Below are positions 18,133-26,041 of a stretch of 64,000 bases of DNA, in pieces (the stretch's first letter is position 1; every line of letters begins with the position of its first letter). Origin of the DNA: Olavius algarvensis Delta 4 endosymbiont (GTDB lineage: Bacteria > Desulfobacterota > Desulfobacteria > Desulfobacterales > CAJINA01); NCBI GenBank assembly GCA_905176665.1, contig CAJINA010000005.1, positions 159,346-223,345 on the forward strand. The letters run 5' to 3'. Under the pieces are notes generated by a model that was not told the origin of the DNA, did no database searches, and worked only from the letters and a program-made list of their open reading frames with translations. A program made the position numbers and the translations under genes.

Positions 18133-19647
18133 ACCAAACAGGGTGAACAGGTGCGCGTCCACCACCGCGGGTTTCACCCGGCCGGACCCCAGATCCCGAA
18201 CCTGCAGCCGGCTTGTCTCGACACCCAGCCTTGTCACCCGGACCTGTTCCCAGGCCTGTGCCAGCGGTACGTCCAGAGCCTTGGCCGCAGCCTCCTTGGC
18301 GGACCATATTCTCAAGACTGCCGCGGCCTCACCTTCGGCGAAGCCGCGCAGCAGGGTTTCTTCAGATGCATCGATAAACTGCCGTTGGTTGCGCAAGGCC
18401 TGAATTGCTTTGTCTTCGACATCGATGCCGATCGGTCTGTCGGCGGCCACCGCCACCGCGAAACGACTGTCATGGGAAACTGAGCAATAGGGCGTCTTTG
18501 TGTGACCGGCCACCGGGCAAACCGGTCTGGGGTTGTCCGGCAATACCGTGTTGATCTCAGTGGGGGCCCGTAATTCCATGTCATCGGAGAGGGCCCGGCT
18601 GATCCTTTTCAAGGCCAGACGAGCACCCAGGTAACTGCGTTTGCGCCTTGCGGCCATGGGGCCGTAGCTCTCAATTTCCTGTGGGCTGAGAGCGTGTTCG
18701 GCAAAGGGGGCCACAGCCGCAAGCTCGATCACCGCCATCTGCTGGACGTCTTTGGCAATGCCGGCCAGACGGGATTCGACTGCCGGTTTTTTTATCCAAC
18801 CCGGCGGCTGGGTGCGGCCACCACTGATATCGCGCATCCTCACGCCTGACGACACTTCCGCAAGATTCCCCTGCCGATCATACAGGTAGATATCATAAAT
18901 CAGTATGTCCCCGGAGATATCGCGGGGGCATGCCCGGGCAAAGTACGTGCTCTGCGGATTGGTTGGCTGCATGACCCAGCGGTGGTCCAGGGCAACGGGG
19001 AAAGCCACGATCTTGCGGGCGTACTGTCCCCAGGCACAGGCCGTATGAAAGGCGGCATCCAGCGGATAGGGAGAGCCCAGCACCAGGTCTTTACGGTCGT
19101 CGGGGGGCTGCGGCGAGCCCACCCGGGCAAGGGCGCCGTCACTGCCCAGAAACAGCGTATCGACGATATTGCGGTACGCACGGCCAAAGGGCACGAGTTC
19201 GGCGTAAACCGCCGATGGTGCGACCATGCGACAGATACCCTCGGGCGCGGCCGCCAGATCCAGGGGCAGGGTGGGCGCCGGCCCGCTCACGGGACCGATG
19301 GTCATCGTGGCATGTTCTTTGGTGCGGGTGATGGCGGCCTTCGGGGCCTGGGTCTTTGTCCGCAAAACGGCCTGGATCCGACCGTCCGGCAGCCGTTCCA
19401 GCTTGCTGTGAATCGCCGTATTTTGGGCGCCTGGATCCAGGAAGAGAAACTTATCGAAAGCGGCGGCACTGATTTCACGGGGGGTCAAGCCCGGATACTG
19501 TTTCCGGCTGAGGGCCGCCAGATTTTCCATGGCTTCAACAGCCGGCAGCACCGGCGCACCGGTTACGTGATGGTCTTTGAAGAAGGGCGGATGCGGCAGG
19601 CTGTCCGGCCGGATTGCGGATTGCACTATTTTGGAAACACTGTCCAT
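18127..19647 (-). CDS. PKS-type dehydratase fused to 4'-phosphopantetheinyl transferase
   Basis: A 506-residue fusion. Residues ~20-300 form a double hot-dog polyketide-synthase dehydratase: the catalytic HxxxGxxxxP motif (DHHVTGAPVLPAVEAMENLA) is in the first half and the catalytic Asp motif (YPLDAAFHTACAWGQ) in the second. Residues ~320-505 form a Sfp-type phosphopantetheinyl transferase with the Mg-binding PIGIDVE (~residue 407) and RIWSAKEAAAKAL (~447). It would thus dehydrate 3-hydroxyacyl intermediates and convert the cluster's three apo-ACPs to holo form. The start overlaps the thioesterase gene by 22 bases. Dedicated PPTases are common in such clusters; fusion to a DH is unusual. Confidence 0.87.
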   Translation of the reverse strand: MDSVSKIVQSAIRPDSLPHPPFFKDHHVTGAPVLPAVEAMENLAALSRKQYPGLTPREISAAAFDKFLFLDPGAQNTAIHSKLERLPDGRIQAVLRTKTQAPKAAITRTKEHATMTIGPVSGPAPTLPLDLAAAPEGICRMVAPSAVYAELVPFGRAYRNIVDTLFLGSDGALARVGSPQPPDDRKDLVLGSPYPLDAAFHTACAWGQYARKIVAFPVALDHRWVMQPTNPQSTYFARACPRDISGDILIYDIYLYDRQGNLAEVSSGVRMRDISGGRTQPPGWIKKPAVESRLAGIAKDVQQMAVIELAAVAPFAEHALSPQEIESYGPMAARRKRSYLGARLALKRISRALSDDMELRAPTEINTVLPDNPRPVCPVAGHTKTPYCSVSHDSRFAVAVAADRPIGIDVEDKAIQALRNQRQFIDASEETLLRGFAEGEAAAVLRIWSAKEAAAKALDVPLAQAWEQVRVTRLGVETSRLQVRDLGSGRVKPAVVDAHLFTLFGL

Positions 19648-20105
19648 AAATGGGCCGTTTTTTCATCAACCTCCACCGGCGTGGCGGAAGCGTTAATGGC
19701 GCAATGACGGGTAATGCCCTTGCAGACGATGTCGCCACTCTCCTTGTGGGTAATGACGTAGTCGAATTGCAGGCGCACCCGCTCCAGATGTGTGGGGCGC
19801 GTGTAGATAACCATGGCGTCATCGTAATAAAGGGGCCGGTAGTAATCGATATCCACTTTTATGATCGGGTAAACGTAGCCGCTGGCTTCGATCTCTTTGT
19901 AGGGGTAGGCCGCATCCCGCATCAGGGAGGCCCGGCCGTGTTCAAAATACCGCAGGTAGTTGGCGTGATACACCACCTGGGAACGATCCGTATCGGCGTA
20001 GAGGGTGCGCAGTTCGCAGCGGTGCCAGACCGTCTGGCTGGTTTTATCTCTGACATAATTGGGGTCCGCTTCGTAAGGTTCCGGCACAAAGGGTTCGGGC
20101 TTCAC
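19626..20105 (-). CDS. Hot-dog acyl thioesterase (4-hydroxybenzoyl-CoA thioesterase type)
   Basis: A 159-residue single hot-dog domain. The region LRTLYADTDRSQVVYHANYL carries the conserved catalytic Asp of the 4HBT/YbgC family, followed by RYFEHGRASLMRDAA. The start is the GTG at 20105: an AAAGGAG site inside the end of the upstream KS gene is six bases away, and the KS stop codon lies between them. It is tightly packed between the KS and DH-PPTase genes. It should release acyl chains from ACP or CoA. A second such gene begins the third block at 46.4 kb, so the locus has two thioesterases. Confidence 0.87.
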   Translation of the reverse strand: MKPEPFVPEPYEADPNYVRDKTSQTVWHRCELRTLYADTDRSQVVYHANYLRYFEHGRASLMRDAAYPYKEIEASGYVYPIIKVDIDYYRPLYYDDAMVIYTRPTHLERVRLQFDYVITHKESGDIVCKGITRHCAINASATPVEVDEKTAHLWTVFPK

Positions 20106-20106
20106 T

Positions 20107-21372
20107 TCAGGCTCCTTTAAAGACGATGCAGCAGTTGGTACCCCCAAAACCGAAGGCATTGGAGGGAAACAATTCGCAGGCTTGCCGCCGGGCCGTGTTC
20201 GGCACGAAATCTAGGTCTTTGAACGCGGGGTCGGGAAGGTGGTTGGCCGTCGGGAGCAGCAGGCCGCGCTGCAGGCCCTCGATGCCCAGGGCCGCCTCCA
20301 GGGCGGCGGAGGCACCCAGGGTGTGCCCGATCTGGGATTTGTTCGAAGAGACCGGAATGCGGTCCAGGGCGCCTCCGAAGACTTCCCGCAGGCTTTCTAC
20401 TTCGGTGGCGTCGCCCTTGAAGGTCGAGGTGCCGTGGGCGTTGACGTAATCGATATCGGCCGGTTCGAGGCCGGCATCTGCAATGGCCTGGTGAATGGCC
20501 CGTACAATGGTTTCCCGGTTGGGCAGGGTAAAGTGGTGCGCGTCGGAGGACCAGCCGATGCCCAGTACTTCAGCCCGCGGGGTCAGCGCCAGACGCTGCA
20601 GGGCCGTTTCGGAGGCCAGCACCAGGACGGCGCCGCCTTCGGCCAGAACGATGCCGCGCCGGTCGATGCTGAAGGGTCGGCTGGCCTGGCCGGGATCATT
20701 GAAAGCCCGGTCATTGGGGCCGACTTTAATGGTGGCCCACATGTTGGCGAACCCCTGGATGATTTCCGGTATCAGACAGGTTTCCACGCCCCCGACCAGC
20801 GCGTATTCGCAATCTCCATCCCGGATCATGCGGGCCGCCGTGGCAATGGCATAGTTTCCGGAAGCGCAGGCTCCCTGGGGCGAGACAATCGGCCCGGTAA
20901 ACCCGAGCAGCATGCCGGCCTTGCCGGCCGGCAGGTTGGCGCACAGGTTGGGGAGCAGATAGGGGCTTATCTTGGTGGGCCCCTGGTTGACGTATTTGTC
21001 CATGGCGATTCGATAGGCGTCGGTGCCGTTTAAGGCGGAACCGATCAGGCAGGCTGTCTGCGGGCCGGTTTCGGCGTCCATTTCAAGGCCGGCGTTTTCC
21101 AGGGCCCGCTTGCAGAGCACCATGGTTAAAAACACATAGTCCGCGTTCCAGTTGGCGGCATCTTTGCGATCGATGAAATCCAGTTCGCGCGGGTTCCAAT
21201 CCGGGATCTCGCCCACCACGTTGCTGCGGGACCCGGTTTCGCAGCGGGTGACTTTTCGAAAACCGGTTTCACCGGCGGCCGCCCGGTCCCAGGTAGCGGC
21301 AAAGGTGCTGCCCAGGGCCGAAGCGGCTTCGTAGCCTACGACAAAAACTCGTCTGTTCAGGGGTGCTTTCAT
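20107..21372 (-). CDS. Beta-ketoacyl-ACP synthase (FabF-like), catalytically complete
   Basis: A 421-residue FabF/KAS-II-type condensing enzyme. The active-site Cys is residue 169 (SPQGACASGNYAI), and the two His are residue 313 (VNAHGTSTFKGD) and residue 350 (NKSQIGHTLGASAA). The Cys-His-His triad is intact, so it should perform decarboxylative Claisen condensation. The C-terminal SNAFGFGGTNCCIVF is typical. It overlaps the upstream KS gene by four bases. It is one of five KS domains in the locus; this arrangement of several distinct KSs is typical of aryl-polyene clusters, where they differ in chain-length role. Confidence 0.92.
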   Translation of the reverse strand: MKAPLNRRVFVVGYEAASALGSTFAATWDRAAAGETGFRKVTRCETGSRSNVVGEIPDWNPRELDFIDRKDAANWNADYVFLTMVLCKRALENAGLEMDAETGPQTACLIGSALNGTDAYRIAMDKYVNQGPTKISPYLLPNLCANLPAGKAGMLLGFTGPIVSPQGACASGNYAIATAARMIRDGDCEYALVGGVETCLIPEIIQGFANMWATIKVGPNDRAFNDPGQASRPFSIDRRGIVLAEGGAVLVLASETALQRLALTPRAEVLGIGWSSDAHHFTLPNRETIVRAIHQAIADAGLEPADIDYVNAHGTSTFKGDATEVESLREVFGGALDRIPVSSNKSQIGHTLGASAALEAALGIEGLQRGLLLPTANHLPDPAFKDLDFVPNTARRQACELFPSNAFGFGGTNCCIVFKGA

Positions 21373-22643
21373 ACTGTCCTTCTGAATACGGCACAGGCAT
21401 TGCAGCCGCCAAAGCCGAACGCGTTTTTAAGCGCGAATTCCTGTGGGCAGGCAGTAGCCTGCGCCGATACGCAGTCCAGGTTCAGGTCCGGGTCCGGCTG
21501 GTAATTGCGGGTCGGCGGCAGGATGTCGTGCTGCATACCTTTGATGGTGATGATGGTTTCAATGGCGCTGGAAGCGCCCATGGCATGCCCGATAAGCGAT
21601 TTGTTGGCGGTGACCGGCGGTATTCTGGATCCGAAAACCCTGCAGAGGGCATCGCTTTCCACCTTATCGCCGATCCGGGTCGAGGCGGCATGGGCGTTTA
21701 TCGCATCGATATCCGCCGGGGCAATGCCGGCGGCTGCGATGCTCTCGGCAATACAGCGCTGCACTGTGTCCAGATTCGGGGCGACGAAATGATATGCGTC
21801 GGAGGTCATGGACCAGCCGGCCAGTTCCGCCTGCGGCGTGAGACCGTGTGTTTGCGCAAACGCCCGCGAGGCCAGCAGCAGGCAACCGGCGCCCTCGGAA
21901 ATGACAAATCCCCGGCGGTTGACCGAAAATGGGCGACTGGCTGCTTCCGGGGGGCCATGGGGATCGCCTTCCTTGGGCGCATAAGTTGCGTTCATCGTGG
22001 CAAACCCGGCTACGATCGGTTCCACCAGCGCAAAATCAACCGCCCCGCAGATGGCCACGTCCGCCTGGTCCTGGGCAATCAGCATGGCGCCCACCAGCAG
22101 TGACGTCAGGCCGGTGGCGCAGGCGGTGATGGTGGCACTGATTGGTCCGGTGGCGCCGGTAAAAATCGACACTTTGCCGCCCACCATGTTGATGCAGGCA
22201 TTGGGGTTGGCGAACGGATGGGGCAGCTTCCCGTCGGCTATCAGGCGGCGGTCCGCAGCCAGGACCGCATCCAGTCCGCCGATGGCTGTACTGTAAGTGA
22301 CCGCTACCCGGGGGGCAATGGCCGGTGTGATTTCCAGGCCGCTGTGTCCCAGGGCCCTTTGTACGTTCAGCAGGGCATATTTAAAAATCGGAGAAGTCCA
22401 CTTGGCCTGTTCGCGGGGCTTCAGGTACGGGTAGGGCAGATGGTCAATGTCCGCGACCTGGCCGGCGATCTTCACCGGGAAATTATCCGGCGTCTCAAAA
22501 CGGGTCAACGGACCAATGCCGCTTTTCCCTGCCAGGGCGGTCTGCCACTGCTGGTCAAGGTCCAGCCCCAGGGGTGAGATGGCGTCGAATCCGACAATGA
22601 CCGGTCGGGTCTTGGTAGTTATTTTTTGCTTCGATGCTACCAT
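21369..22643 (-). CDS. Beta-ketoacyl-ACP synthase with intact triad and variant HGTGT motif
   Basis: A 424-residue condensing enzyme. The catalytic Cys is in ATITACATGLTSL, the first His in INAHAASTRIGD (the usual HGTGT reads HAAST) and the second in NKSLIGHAMGASS. The C-terminus KNAFGFGGCNACAVF is normal. All three catalytic residues are present, so it is probably active, though the altered loop could change acyl or malonyl selectivity. The ATG at 22643 puts the usual 13 residues before PVIVGFDAISPLG; an ATG 12 codons earlier is possible. A 595-base gap containing a dispersed repeat separates it from the radical SAM gene upstream, so it may have its own promoter. Confidence 0.9.
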   Translation of the reverse strand: MVASKQKITTKTRPVIVGFDAISPLGLDLDQQWQTALAGKSGIGPLTRFETPDNFPVKIAGQVADIDHLPYPYLKPREQAKWTSPIFKYALLNVQRALGHSGLEITPAIAPRVAVTYSTAIGGLDAVLAADRRLIADGKLPHPFANPNACINMVGGKVSIFTGATGPISATITACATGLTSLLVGAMLIAQDQADVAICGAVDFALVEPIVAGFATMNATYAPKEGDPHGPPEAASRPFSVNRRGFVISEGAGCLLLASRAFAQTHGLTPQAELAGWSMTSDAYHFVAPNLDTVQRCIAESIAAAGIAPADIDAINAHAASTRIGDKVESDALCRVFGSRIPPVTANKSLIGHAMGASSAIETIITIKGMQHDILPPTRNYQPDPDLNLDCVSAQATACPQEFALKNAFGFGGCNACAVFRRTV

Positions 22644-23004
22644 GCCAAAATCGCCTGCTATCAAGTACCATTTGTTCATCTTCTTTTGCGTGAAAGAAAA
22701 CGAACCTAAAGAAAACGCCCGTGTTACGCGGCTCTGCGGGCTCCCCTGCGCTTCTCGAAGCGGACGGACGCCCTGAAACTCGCTACGCTCAAACAGTCAG
22801 AGCGCCACCAGATCAAATTATGGGCGTCCCCTTCTGCGATGCTCGGCGCGTCACAAAGGGGAATATTTAAAACCAATTAGATTGCCCTGTCTTTAACGGG
22901 GGTTCACATTTTTCTAATTATCAATGAGAGTTATCACCAATTCTATATACTAATCAATACCAAGGCTCATTTTAAAACCGATTTCCGTGTAAAACCGCCT
23001 GGAA
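22644..23004. other. Non-coding gap inside the leftward block
   Basis: There is no gene. The sequence next to the KS start (TTTTGCGTGAAAGAAAACGAACC) resembles a short motif common between genes in proteobacteria. With the repeat that follows it, this is the only large gap in the leftward block. Confidence 0.4.
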
Positions 23005-23187
23005 GCTATCTCAAAAACGGATTTTGGTTCAAGGTCAAGGTGGGCGCTACATTCGAACCGGAGGAATACTGCTGTATGTCGAGGATTTGGTCCGCCCTCC
23101 AATCAGTAATATTCCTTACGGAGGCGATTTACTCGCCAATTTGGCACCCAACGCCGAGATTGGGCCAAAAGACTTTTTTAAGATAGC
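23005..23187 (+). repeat. Copy A of a ~190 bp inverted-repeat element (forward)
   Basis: The left end GCTATCTCAAAAACGGATTTTGG and the right end CCAAAAGACTTTTTTAAGATAGC are imperfect inverted copies. The centre contains GGAATACTGCTGTAT, a near-palindrome shared with the other copies. A reading frame starting near 23024 gives VQGQGG...GGILLYVEDL, which also appears in copy D. The element separates the radical SAM pair from the KS pair. Confidence 0.75.
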
Positions 23188-23238
23188 TTCTAATACATTG
23201 CCTCTGGGAATTCTTCAAGTATAGGAAGGATGTCTACC

Positions 23239-24237
23239 TTACCAGGGAATAAACTGGTAGAGCTTGGCGAACATTTCGTAGATTTCAACCCAGTTTTGCA
23301 GATCCTCGGTTGAACGCATGTGGGCCCGCTTGTTCACCATCACCCAGCTCATGTGGGCCGCGCCATCTTTGCAGGTACTGCAGTCCCGGGTTTCCGAGGT
23401 ACAGCAGCGGTGCATGGTCTGCAGGTCCGAGGCCCAACGGATAAAATTGGTCAAGCGCTTCGGCTGCGGGTCGCGGTTGTCCAGGGGGGCGGTTACCGAC
23501 GGGCACTCCATCCAGCCGAACGGCCGGCCAAGCATCTCTCCGGTGGTTATGAGTTTGTGGTAGTATTTTGAAGAGATAACCGTAGACGGATAGGCGTCCA
23601 GCATCGCGTCCATTTCACTGCGGATGTCCACCAGTTCCTCCGGTTTCCAGTGAAAGCCGTCTACCCCTTCGTCATTGGACAAGAGTTGCATGTGGACCTT
23701 CAGGCCGGCGTCATGGATTTTCTGGATAACCCGCTGGGTTTTCCCCAGTTGATTGGGCGTCAGGGTGTAAAGGTAATAGGTATAGGGGTCGCCGGCGTAG
23801 TTTTTACTCGAAATGGAAAAGGCGTCTTTACCGCGCAGAAGCTTTTCATCCTCTTCATCGCCCCACAGCGAGATGCCGACCATCATGTCCGGGAAACGGT
23901 CGCGGGGAACTTTAATGATACCATTGGTGGCACAGAAGGTGGGCAGTTTGCGGTAAAAGGCTTCCACCCGGTCAAGACATAAGGTGGGCTCGCCCCCGAT
24001 CAGGATGGCCAGGTTGACCCCCCGGTCCATTTCACTTTCTACAAACGCTTCCCATTTGGTAATGTCCGTTTCTTCGCGGGCCGCTTCATGTTCGCCGGAA
24101 GAGAAGAAAAAGCAGCCTTTGCAGCGCAGGTTGCAGCGGTTGGTCACATCGTATATGGAACTGCGGATGTTGAGTTTGGAGATCTTTTTATAACGCTGGT
24201 ACCACTCGTCATCCAGCAGGGTGCTGACGGTCTTCAA
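23239..24237 (-). CDS. Radical SAM protein, first of a paralogous pair
   Basis: A 332-residue radical SAM enzyme. The Fe4S4 motif is CNLRCKGC (CX3CX2C, residues ~35-42), followed by the SAM-contact GGEPT and a TIM-barrel pattern. The C-terminus has a second Cys group (MECPSV, HRCCTSETRDCSTCKDG) that could hold an auxiliary cluster, SPASM-like in placement. The TTG start at 24237 has an AGGAG site six bases upstream. The next gene (24247) encodes a clear paralog with the same layout (YDVTNRCN/YDMTSRCN, ISLWGDE/ISVWGND, YTLTPN/YTFTPH). Association with KS, ACP and DH genes suggests a radical modification of an ACP-bound or released chain. Confidence 0.9.
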   Translation of the reverse strand: MKTVSTLLDDEWYQRYKKISKLNIRSSIYDVTNRCNLRCKGCFFFSSGEHEAAREETDITKWEAFVESEMDRGVNLAILIGGEPTLCLDRVEAFYRKLPTFCATNGIIKVPRDRFPDMMVGISLWGDEEDEKLLRGKDAFSISSKNYAGDPYTYYLYTLTPNQLGKTQRVIQKIHDAGLKVHMQLLSNDEGVDGFHWKPEELVDIRSEMDAMLDAYPSTVISSKYYHKLITTGEMLGRPFGWMECPSVTAPLDNRDPQPKRLTNFIRWASDLQTMHRCCTSETRDCSTCKDGAAHMSWVMVNKRAHMRSTEDLQNWVEIYEMFAKLYQFIPW

Positions 24238-24246
24238 CGGTTTCTC

Positions 24247-25374
24247 CTAAATTGCATTGACACTTTGGGCCAGTCCCGGCGGCAATTCGAAACCGGGGGG
24301 CGCTACCGGTTGAGTGCACAGGTTCGACTCTTTTTCATAATCTATGACCCACACTGACAGATAGGTGTCCACATAGTCCAGCCAGGCCTTGAACTGCTGC
24401 GGGTTGACGGCATGCCGGTAGAGCCGGGCGGTGACCACGGCACTGCCGGCGGCGTAGTGACGACAGTCCGGGCAGTCCGTATCCGGGACACAGCAGGCCA
24501 CGTCCCGGTTCCAGCTAAGATCGGTGCGGTACTGGCGAAAAGACTTGCCCAGACCGACATTTTCAGTGCGGTTCTGCCGGGGATAAGAACAGCCGAAAAG
24601 GTCATGCAGCCCTTTTTCATGGGTGTGGGCAACCGCATTGTAATGTGAAAAAAGAACGTGTTCCGGGTAACGCTTGAGCAACTTGATCATCATCCGCCCG
24701 GTTTCCAGCAGTGACTGCGGGGTGTGTCGCAGATCGCCGGTATAGCCCACCGGAGCAGAAAAGACATTGAATGAGACCCGGTTGTTGTGGTCGGCTATGG
24801 TCGCGGTTACTGCTTCCGCCTCTTCGATATTGTGCGGGGTAAACGTATAAATGAAGACGGCCCGCGGATCGGCGCTATAGTTTTCCAACTGACGGACGAG
24901 CATGTTTTTGGCGTTGCGGGTCTTAAAGCTGGTTTCATCATTACCCCACACCGAAATGTGGATCTTGTAGTTGATATCGGTCGGGATGGATTTCATGCCG
25001 TTGGTGGCGATCGCCCCCAGCGCAATCTCCTGGCTGCAGACTGCGCACAGTTCCGGGACCAGCGACGGTTCGGCTCCGGCCAGCACGGCGAAGGTAATGC
25101 CGCGTTCTTTTTCCCGACGCATCAATGTCCGCCAGGCATCCGCATCGCGCTCATCCGGGGTGTGCTGTTTTTCCCCCTCATAGTAATAGCAGCCATTGCA
25201 GCGAATATTGCAGCGGCTGGTCATGTCGTAGGTTGACTCGCGCAGGAGAAAATAGCGGCGCACTTTTTCCCAGTGATCCTTGATGACCGGGTCGGCAATG
25301 ATATCGGAAAATTTCCAGGGATCTTCGGCTGTGCCGGCTGCCGGGGGTTGTTTGGTATGTAAGGCCCGTGTCAC
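24247..25374 (-). CDS. Radical SAM protein, second of a paralogous pair
   Basis: A 375-residue radical SAM enzyme with cluster motif CNIRCNGC and a variant SAM-contact motif (LAGAEPSL instead of GGEP). A C-terminal Cys group (ACCVPDTDCPDCRHY) matches the group in the neighbouring paralog and may bind a second iron-sulfur cluster. The start appears to be GTG with only a weak ribosome site (AGGT), so the N-terminus is uncertain. It lies between the ACP gene and the paralog, all on one strand. The two proteins share a frame of conserved residues over their whole length, pointing to duplication and division of labour. Confidence 0.88.
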   Translation of the reverse strand: MTRALHTKQPPAAGTAEDPWKFSDIIADPVIKDHWEKVRRYFLLRESTYDMTSRCNIRCNGCYYYEGEKQHTPDERDADAWRTLMRREKERGITFAVLAGAEPSLVPELCAVCSQEIALGAIATNGMKSIPTDINYKIHISVWGNDETSFKTRNAKNMLVRQLENYSADPRAVFIYTFTPHNIEEAEAVTATIADHNNRVSFNVFSAPVGYTGDLRHTPQSLLETGRMMIKLLKRYPEHVLFSHYNAVAHTHEKGLHDLFGCSYPRQNRTENVGLGKSFRQYRTDLSWNRDVACCVPDTDCPDCRHYAAGSAVVTARLYRHAVNPQQFKAWLDYVDTYLSVWVIDYEKESNLCTQPVAPPGFELPPGLAQSVNAI

Positions 25375-25395
25375 GTTGCCATACCTGTCGACTGT

Positions 25396-25659
25396 TTAAG
25401 GGTTATCAATTTTATGGCCGATATACTCGGCGATCAAACGTATCGTGGTGAGCTTGGGATAATCATCTTCATCGATTCTAACGGAATACTCATCCCTGAG
25501 TACCAGGGCCACCGTAGCCAGGTCCATGCTGTCAATGCCGACTTCATCCACCAGGTCTATGTCCGGATCAAAAGTTTCCGCGGTCACATCTTCCAACTTG
25601 AGTTCATCGATCATGATCTGCGCAATGTGCAGAATGAGTTTTGCGGTGTCAGACGCCAT
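25396..25659 (-). CDS. Acyl carrier protein (second ACP of the locus)
   Basis: An 87-residue ACP. The phosphopantetheine attachment Ser is residue 44 in VGIDSMDLATV, within an acidic four-helix sequence. The ATG follows the stop codon of the dehydratase gene directly, and an AAGGAG site lies within the end of that gene, so the two are translationally coupled. The DSM motif (rather than DSL) and sequence differ from the other two ACPs at 29.6 and 42.3 kb, so each may serve a different step. It should be activated by the PPTase at 18.1 kb. Confidence 0.92.
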   Translation of the reverse strand: MASDTAKLILHIAQIMIDELKLEDVTAETFDPDIDLVDEVGIDSMDLATVALVLRDEYSVRIDEDDYPKLTTIRLIAEYIGHKIDNP

Positions 25660-26025
25660 TCAAACTTTCTCCTTTCCACTCCCTACTTTAAGAAAACCGC
25701 TGCAGACAGGTTCGTCCCCGCAGGTCATCCGGAACCCGTAGGCACCCGCGTGCCCCTCTTTGGGCGTGATGGTTACCGTCAGCCTGTCGGTGGGGCTGAC
25801 CATGCGTTTAAACCGGATCCGGCTGATCTCGCTCAACGGCAGTGCTTGCCGGCATGCTCGGCAGATCAGGTCATGTACGATGGCAACCTGGGCGATTCCT
25901 GGGAGAACAGGTTCCTGCGGGAAATGTCCGTTAAACCAGGGTGACTCACCGGGGAAGGCAACCTCTGCAACAATTTCATTGTCAACTGCCCGTTCGAAAC
26001 GCTCTGACGTATACCATATTTCCAT
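25660..26025 (-). CDS. Hot-dog 3-hydroxyacyl-ACP dehydratase (FabZ/ApeI-like)
   Basis: A 121-residue single hot-dog domain. The FabZ motif reads WFNGHFPQEPVLPGIAQVA and carries the catalytic His. The protein is shorter than FabZ and matches the ApeI-type dehydratases of aryl-polyene clusters, which form the polyene double bonds. It is coupled to the ACP gene downstream. A second single hot-dog protein (29.9 kb) and the DH domain at 18.1 kb give the locus three dehydratases, consistent with a polyunsaturated product. Confidence 0.85.
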   Translation of the reverse strand: MEIWYTSERFERAVDNEIVAEVAFPGESPWFNGHFPQEPVLPGIAQVAIVHDLICRACRQALPLSEISRIRFKRMVSPTDRLTVTITPKEGHAGAYGFRMTCGDEPVCSGFLKVGSGKEKV

Positions 26026-26041
26026 AGTTCCTGCCAGTTTT

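Noticed and set aside
23024..23224. A 66-codon open frame starting with VQGQGGR in the gap of the leftward block
   Set aside because: It is contained mostly in repeat copy A, lacks a ribosome site and has no continuation in copies B and C; it is treated as part of the element.
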